A DNA stretch of 64,000 bases from Bombyx mori (taxonomy: Eukaryota > Arthropoda > Insecta > Lepidoptera > Bombycidae). The notes beneath the pieces are model-generated. The model was not told the origin of the DNA and did not search any database. It saw only the letters and a list, made by a program, of their open reading frames with translations. Made by a program: the position numbers and the translations under genes. The DNA lies in assembly GCF_030269925.1 (NCBI RefSeq), contig NC_085124.1, forward strand, positions 620,001 through 684,000, read 5' to 3'. Position 1 is the first letter of the stretch. Each line of letters starts with the position of its first letter. Positions 57,500 through 64,000 of this stretch are shown in pieces.

Positions 57500-57840
57500 G
57501 AGGTGAAATTGTTATTAGCCCGGAGCCCTTCCCATTTTCAACAGGATGGGAGAGTTATGTTATGGGGATGTTAGGAGGAATGAGATTTACTAATAGCTGC
57601 TCGACCACCTCCAACTGAGGTCTAATATCTTACAGGAAGTTGTTCCTTCTATTAATAGTTAGCGAATCGGAGTCGCAACTTGCTGACCCATCATGAAACC
57701 TATTGGGCTGATGTCACATCGAGTTTGTTTCGGTTTGAAAGATGGGGCAGCGTTAGTACCTACAATAAAACGGAGACTTTAGAACTCATGTCTCAAGGCA
57801 GATGGCAGGATTTAATTTGTTGATGTCTATGAATCACATA
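57500..57840. mobile_element. Decayed Jockey 3' UTR and Bm1 fragment
   Basis: Minus-strand Jockey-type 3' UTR at 57500-57715 (TTAGCCCGGAGCCC ... ATCGGAGTCGCAACTTGCTGA), then a plus-strand decayed Bm1 centre and tail at 57724-57840. Confidence 0.6.
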
Positions 57841-58206
57841 TCAACATATCTCATTGTGACCGATAGCTAACAGGTAGGCTTTAGGTATTTGAAATGGTAA
57901 TTCAAATTTTACTTCATTGATGAATTTAAATGTAGAACAAACTAAAATCCTGAAATGTGAGCGTGGTGACCAGGCAGGTCTGCCAATTAAGCCGAACTCG
58001 ATTTCATAAGTATAAATTCACAGAGTTTTGCTAAACAGAAAAAAAAAGATAATATTTTAAGTAAGCAAACCCACTCGAAATCTTATAGCGGCTTCAAGGT
58101 CTTTATGTAAATATTTATCGAAAAAATGGTTTATTAAATTCATAAACTTTAAACGCTATTTTTATATAGCACTTAAACATATCTAACTTTGTTCTTGTTG
58201 CGTATC
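57841..58206. other. Intergenic, no gene recognised
   Basis: AT-rich; nothing identified. Confidence 0.4.
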
Positions 58207-58528
58207 GCTTTTTTTTTTAGTTTACTTTTTCTCATTGCTTATGTTGGTGGACGAGCTCACAGCCTACCTGGTGCTTAGTGGTTACTGGAGCCCATACATA
58301 TCTGCACCGTAAATGCCGCCACCCACCTTGAGATATCAGTTCTAAGGTCTCAGTTTTAACATACAACGGCTGCCCCACCCTTCAAACCGAAACGCATTAG
58401 TGCTTCACGGCAGAAATAGGCAGGGTGGTGGTACATATCCGCGCGGACTCACAAGATGTCCTACACCCAGTAATTACGCTAAGTATAATTTTGCGGTTTC
58501 ATTTTTACTATACACGATTTTATTTCTT
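58207..58528 (-). mobile_element. Bm1 SINE, head missing
   Basis: From the T-tract and tail through the centre block to ATTTTGCGGTTTCATTTTTAC and TATTTCTTCATG, just short of the tRNA-like part. Confidence 0.85.
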
Positions 58529-59064
58529 CATGTGATGCAATATAAGCCAGTGAATGTACGAAATCATCTAATACCACAATGCTATTATAGAGTATTGTCG
58601 GTTACCCGTAGTGTTTGCGTGATGCGCATGCAACAATCCCCTATTATTTTATTTATATACCTACCTATATAATGTGCGGAAGGTGAAATGACAAACGACG
58701 TTCAAAGACCTTAAGGAAGGTTCTTTCCATGTAGCGTGGGAATGGGAAGCATCATACGAGACAAGAATCTCCATACACAGATTCTGAATTCGATAAACTG
58801 AACCTTTCTCCTATGATTGAACTCAAAACAACGTTTAAATCATTCTGGTCTACTAACTTACGACTAACGAGAAGCTAAGTGAACCTTGTGAGAAAAGCTT
58901 AAATCTGATTGCAGCGATACCTACCGTATCGAATTATGTATCCTAACTATCCATTCAACGACAAACAAAAAAGTCTCCGAAATTGGTTCAGCCTTATAAG
59001 AGTAGTTTAGTGACAAACACACAGATCATTTATCATGTCATATCATATCATGCGTGGGATATTT
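58529..59064. other. Intergenic, no gene recognised
   Basis: Nothing identified. Confidence 0.4.
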
Positions 59065-59280
59065 TTTTTATTACTTAGATTGGTGGACGAGCTCATGGCC
59101 CACCTGGTGTTATGGTTACCGGAGCCCATAGACATCTACAATGTAAATATGCCGCCACCCACCTTGAGATAAGAGTTCTAAGGTCTCAGTATAGTTACAA
59201 CGCGTTACTGCTTCACGGCAGAAATAGGTAGGGTAGTGGGACCTACTCGTGATGACTCACAAGAGGTCCTACCACCAGAA
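59065..59280 (-). mobile_element. Bm1 SINE, head missing
   Basis: Tail and centre to CTGGTGGTAGGACC with a deletion in the centre (GTTACAACG joins directly to CGTTACTGC). Confidence 0.8.
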
Positions 59281-59379
59281 TGCACGCAACAAAAACTTTG
59301 AAAAGCTATTAAGAAAAATATGGTGCGGTCCTGTGTCGAATGGCCTCGACGGTAATAGACTGTAACAGGTAAATTAATA

Positions 59380-59545
59380 TTTTTCCCTAGCTATTTTATA
59401 GTAACCAAAGGACTATTCCAGCTTATCACGGACGGATTGATGAGCTCACGAGCAAACCTCAAACCTGACAGAATTTGCTAACCTGAGGCAATTTGCCTTA
59501 GCAAGAACAGTGCTTCCCAGAATCTATTGGGAATCGCAACCCATC
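59380..59545 (-). mobile_element. Decayed BMC1-like end
   Basis: Hairpin-like GGACTATTCCAGC, GATGAGCTCACGAGC, and AGCAAGAACAGTGCTTCCCAGAATCT in BMC1-like order, with an internal duplication (TTTGCTAACCTGAGGCAATTTGCC). Confidence 0.55.
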
Positions 59546-60249
59546 GTGAATCAATCATCGTGAGGAATCAATCGTGAAAATATCCCGCTGGTAAACGAAT
59601 ACAAAAAAGTTTCTAAGGCAGCGTCGAGACGGAGGATAGAACGGAAAAGAGTGACCATAAGCCGCTGCGACTGATATTGACGCAAGCCGATCCAAACTCT
59701 GAGTAAAGTGCAGTTATAATTACAGTAATGAGCAGCCTGGACTGGTTCAACGTTTCGTTCGGCCCAAGTGATCATGATCCGCTCAAATCGTCATCACAAC
59801 ATAATTATGTTGATTTTGTGAATCTGTTCTAATCGTATTAATATGGTAAATTAACGACCAGTTTATGTGTGAAGCAGCTTAACGAATTCAGGTCACGATT
59901 TCCAGATATTTCATTGGGTATTTCCTTAGAGTTACGACATGTTCATTCTGGGCTTGAAATAAAATAAATGGTGCCTTCCTGCGGGATTTGTACCCTGATA
60001 CAGCTACATCCTGTGAAACGAGTATAAGGTATCTTATCCTCTATAGTACTTGAGACGACAGCGACGTACCTACATTACGCACACTCTACATAATTCATTA
60101 TTTAGATTTTAGGCAGAACAGTGCGTGCCTTATCTACGAGTGTCTGCTTAGCTATCGCCTACTCAATAATGTGGATAGGATTGAGTTTATAACTGGGTTA
60201 AGAAGCCGTTGACCAACGATTTGACGATGTTTAAGTAGTCGTTATATAT

Positions 60250-60587
60250 CTTTTAGCTACAAGGCCCTAAACACGTCATTACGGATCCGCCCGATCCATT
60301 AACGGTGCTTTTAGGTACTACAAGCACCGGTCACCGTCCTCGTCGAACCCGTCGCTAGCGACGAAGGGCTCGACGAGCGAATTAACCTATAGACACAGCC
60401 CACTGAGTTTCTGGCCGGATCTTCTCAGCGGGTCGCGTTTCCGATCCGGTGGTAGATTCTGCAAAGCACAGCTCTTGCTAGGGCCAGTGTTAGCAACACC
60501 CCCGGTTTGAGCCCCGTGAGCTCACCTACTAGCTCGGTGAATCTAGAATAACCCCTCGAGGTTACTAGAATAGGTAGGGAAAAAAAG
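60250..60587 (+). mobile_element. BMC1-like LINE 3' end
   Basis: AACACGTCATTACGGATCC through CCCACTGAGTTTCTGG to a variant terminal hairpin (AATAACCCCTCGAGGTTACT) and an A-tail at about 60580. Confidence 0.8.
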
Positions 60588-60620
60588 CTACAAGTGAAGA
60601 GATAAAAAGAAAATGACCAA

Positions 60621-60722
60621 TGTGCTTAGTGCAAGTTTTTTGAATTCGCTTCGTTTGCCGCTAAGTGCACTGTTCCAACTCCATACAAATTTGAGTAAAC
60701 TTATACGCGATCGAGAACTGGT
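60621..60722. mobile_element. Fold-back MITE, family A, copy 4 (deleted)
   Basis: TGTGCTTAGTGCAAG start, GCCGCTAAGTGCAC centre and ATACAAATTTGAGTAAAC; much of the left arm and the right end are lost. Confidence 0.65.
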
Positions 60723-63162
60723 CATTTACTTTTTGTCTTTTCATTCGTAGTTTAAAAGATTTAAATGAATTCTCCATTCTTGGTGTCAATTGTAGAACTT
60801 AATTTAGTTACGGAACCCTGAACTAAATAATCGTTAATACAATTTCCGAACAAAAACATTGCAATTACATTCATGAATACTAAAATTTCTAATGATACAT
60901 TAACGACAATGTCTTCCCTAACAGTTCAATTACGAGCGTACGCTATAATTGCAATGTAATTATTACCGGCACCTTAGAATTGAAGAAGCATCGTGCGAGT
61001 ACAATATTCCACAGCATTATGATATTTCTGTTCATCACAATAATAGTGAAATTGCTATAAAATTTTCAAAGTTGCGTTGGAAAATTTGTAGATCTTAAGT
61101 GCATCCATAGTTTACTTAATTACCAATGTAAATAATCAAATAAGAGATTACCATAGATTTGTTTATGGTAATTGGTAACTTTAAATTATTCTAATATATT
61201 TCACAATATTTCAGTATAATATTAGGAATTTACAGATAATACTTCAATTTCCTTGAGGCCGAATGTTCAATCCTGCGATTTTATTACGTTTACCCACAAT
61301 AAATTCACAAATAGGTTCACTTTCATGCTAAATCTGAACAAAAAAACCTCAAAATGGCAAAGCCACACATCGATGATCACGTTCCCGCCAAAATGTACGT
61401 AAATTCTTCGTGTTCATGGCAGCAACATTATTGTTGCTATCCTCCTCCAGCGAGTGGTATAATACTACGATCAAAACTAAAATATATGATATGCCAACAA
61501 AATGTATTATTAACTATCTATGATGTCAACGAGATCCGAATATTACTGTCAATGACCTCTCTAGCTGTCAAACAAATGTTACTTTATCGGATAAAAACAA
61601 AGACTTTGTGTAAGTAAAATTATAAAAATCGAAAACATCTGTGATTGGTTCATTTTAAGTTTATTATACTAATTTTCTTGTTTTTTTTCTGTTTAATTAA
61701 CAATCTTTCAAGAGGTCATATTCTTAATTTGATAGTATAGTATTTTCCTGACTGAAATTAGCACAGAGAAAATATAGGATGAAGTGCATTGCGAGTTAAC
61801 AAAGAAGGTCAGTAGGCTACTGATGATAAACCTTTTAGCAGGCGTTTTGTTATATTGTTACAATACAAATATTACTAAAGTTACGTATGTGATTTAAAAA
61901 CTAGAACAGCTGTTACAGAATAAAATTAAGATCACACTATATGTTAGGATATAATGGAATGTATGTAGATTATATTTTAGTCGACGGTCGATGCAATTTT
62001 TCAAATCCGCTCACATGTGCTCGACATTTCATTGACGACAAAGTAGATTAGATTAGATAGTTTTCCCGTTAATTAAAATTATCCATAAATGTACTTCTTT
62101 TGTATATCTGGTAAATACTTGGAATGCATATTATCAATAATCTATATTTCGGTTAGATTACAAAATGATTAATGCGAAAACAGTTATTTTTGTTACGGAA
62201 ATGTATTAAAGACTTTTAGCTAAGCTAATAAGATATTTCTCTGAACGTCTCGCGATGTAATGAGATGAAAATGTATATTCTTTAAGTAAACATTAGGGAT
62301 TTTACTATTCGTCTGAATAGTGTTGTACAACCGTACTACTCCGAACCGAAGGTATGTTTGATTTGCGATATTCAAAGGTAGACTGTAAGACCTGACAGTA
62401 CTGATGTCCATGATCCACACTAACCACTTAACTTAATCATCGTCTGCACCCGAATGCAATAAACACAAAAAAACTGCCTCACCAGACTAATATATGCAAT
62501 TTTTTTGCACGTGCTAGCTGGACAATGTTATCGAAGTCCGGATCTGTATAGCAACTGTCCCCACCCTTCGAGACAGGGGAACGGAATAGGAAAGAGTGGA
62601 GAAACATAGTCTAAACAAAAACGCTCCGTAAGGGTCACGACCCTCAGCATTAAGGGACATGATGCCAGTAGGAGGAAACAAGACGGTAGTACTGTGCCAG
62701 CGCGCACTCAACATTTCCTGAGACAATTAAACCAAAAAAATCCGTAGAATTGGTCGTGTATCATACAGCGAACGCGCCCAAGGTCCGTGACGCCCCATGC
62801 CACTCCGATGTGCTGAGAATCGTAATATTAAATGTGGTTGTTTATTACCAGCCGCAAGGTTGTACGGAACCTGTATAATTTAATTAGGTAGTCGTAATAT
62901 AAATATTACAATAGAGTTTATAATTGTAAATAGACATGCTTTAACAAAAACTAACTTCAAATAGAAAAAAAAGATATTCGGAAACAAATTAATATACACT
63001 AAAAACAATAATCATCGAAATCGGTTGGCGTGATATTGAGTTATTCATCTATTTGTCTCGCACGTACTTAATGCAAATTTAAGACATATGGTTTTTGGAG
63101 TTTACTCCTTTAGAATCGATTTACATATATAGGCCTGGGGTATGAAAATTATGGGGACCAAA
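60723..63162. other. Long AT-rich intergenic stretch
   Basis: No gene or confident repeat. A decayed Bm1 tail scrap may lie at about 62400-62470 (CTAACCACTTAACTTAATCATCG). A GC-richer stretch at 62510-62700 is unassigned. Confidence 0.4.
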
Positions 63163-64000
63163 ATCGTACTAGCATGTCACACGAAATGCGTTATGCGCCT
63201 GATTGGCTCCTGATTGCGTGATGCGTGCGCGCGCCAATCAGGAGCCAACGCGCGGCCGCGTTATCGCAGGTGACGCCGGGCTGCTGCGCCGGCAGTCCGC
63301 CACAAAGCCTCGTACTGATCGCGCGTTTCTCTCATTATTGTATTTTCATATATTTGTTAGTCGTTTGTTTTGTGTCTCGTTAATTTGTTAATAATCTGTA
63401 GTGTATCGTGTTGTCGTAATATAGAACTATGTATGTATGTATGTATTCAACTGACACAAATTTATATTTATATCCAGTAAACTCCAGTCGTGCGTCGGAG
63501 CGGACACACACACTTTTTTTTCATGTATACCATTATCAGAACTGGACTAAATTGAAATGGGACCACACGGGAAGCGCCAGATTTCTAATAAAAATGAATC
63601 ATCAAAATCGATTCACCCAGTCAAAAGTTATGAGGTAACAAAAAAAAATAAAAAATAAAAAGTGTGTGTGTCCGCTCCGACGCACGACTGGAGTTTACTG
63701 GATATAAAAAATTAAACGAAACAATACGAGAAATAGTTCTATATTACGACAACACGATACACTACAGATTATTAACAAATTAACGAGACACAAAACAAAC
63801 GACTAACAAATATATGAAAATACAATAATGAGAGAAACGCGCGATCAGTACGAGGCTTTGTGGCGGACTGCCGGCGCAGCAGCCCGGCGTCACCTGCAAT
63901 AACGCGGCCGCGCGTTGGCTCCTGATTGGCGCGCGCACGCATCACGCAATCAGGAGCCAATCAGGCGCATAACGCATTTCGTGTGACATGCTAGTACGAT
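63163..64000. repeat. Long inverted repeat cut by the window end
   Basis: 63163-63430 matches the reverse complement of about 63739-64000 almost perfectly (one difference seen, in the TTATCGCAGG / TTATTGCAGG phrase). A second paired block is 63470-63512 with 63658-63702. The spacer is about 145 bases. Each arm also holds its own 14-base palindrome pair (TTGGCTCCTGATTG / CAATCAGGAGCCAA). The outer boundary lies beyond 64000. It could be a DNA element with very long TIRs or two inverted copies of one repeat. Confidence 0.85.

Noticed and set aside
63203..63960. Two identical 62-residue frames on opposite strands
   Set aside because: They exist only because the long inverted repeat duplicates the sequence; composition is Arg-rich from CpG-rich DNA, with no domain.

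Overview
This is eukaryotic DNA from a moth, almost certainly a silkworm (Bombyx mori or a close relative). The main clue is more than twenty copies, whole or broken, of a tRNA-headed SINE that I recognise as Bm1. Silkworm-type non-LTR retrotransposon tails and insect gene structures (ZAD zinc-finger protein, histidine/proline-rich secreted protein, TATA plus CAGT initiator promoters) agree with this. There are no prokaryotic operons, rRNA genes, free-standing tRNA genes or CRISPR arrays. Coding starts are ATG; several long open frames begin upstream of the real ATG.

Three host genes are visible, all in the first 17.3 kb. (1) Minus strand, 1-1465: the 5' part of a secreted His/Pro-rich protein, probably cuticular, with a 27-base tandem repeat array, a TATA box, an initiator and probably a 70-base first intron. 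It runs off the left edge. (2) Plus strand, 4236-8064: a five-exon ZAD-C2H2 zinc-finger protein of 372 residues; all four introns can be placed by splice sites and by zinc-finger phase. (3) Minus strand, 15111-17189: a single-exon secreted protein of 692 residues with a polyproline core and a charged C-terminal half, function unknown.

The rest, about 47 kb, is repeat-rich intergenic DNA with nested insertions. A 4,293-bp Ty1/copia-type LTR element (26774-31066, minus) lies inside a Bm1 copy; its LTRs look identical, yet the integrase core is deleted and pol has a second frameshift. A complete 5.1-kb Jockey-clade LINE (35721-40816, minus) lies inside another, older Bm1, with 9-base target duplications, an intact ORF2 and one in-frame stop in ORF1. 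Around these are 5'-truncated ends of the same Jockey family, a second Jockey-like family (BMC1-like), a third LINE family called LINE-X here, RTE-type C-terminal fragments, and several non-autonomous terminal-inverted-repeat elements. The right edge is the start of a long inverted repeat cut by the window end.

The most interesting signals concern how these elements depend on one another. Bm1 carries the same 3' tail as LINE-X, which makes LINE-X the likely source of the machinery that moves Bm1. Two different LINE families share a 3' UTR hairpin in which a base pair has changed on both sides. A DNA element with 4-base A/T target duplications occurs twice. A perfect 25-base palindrome sits exactly at a LINE/SINE junction.
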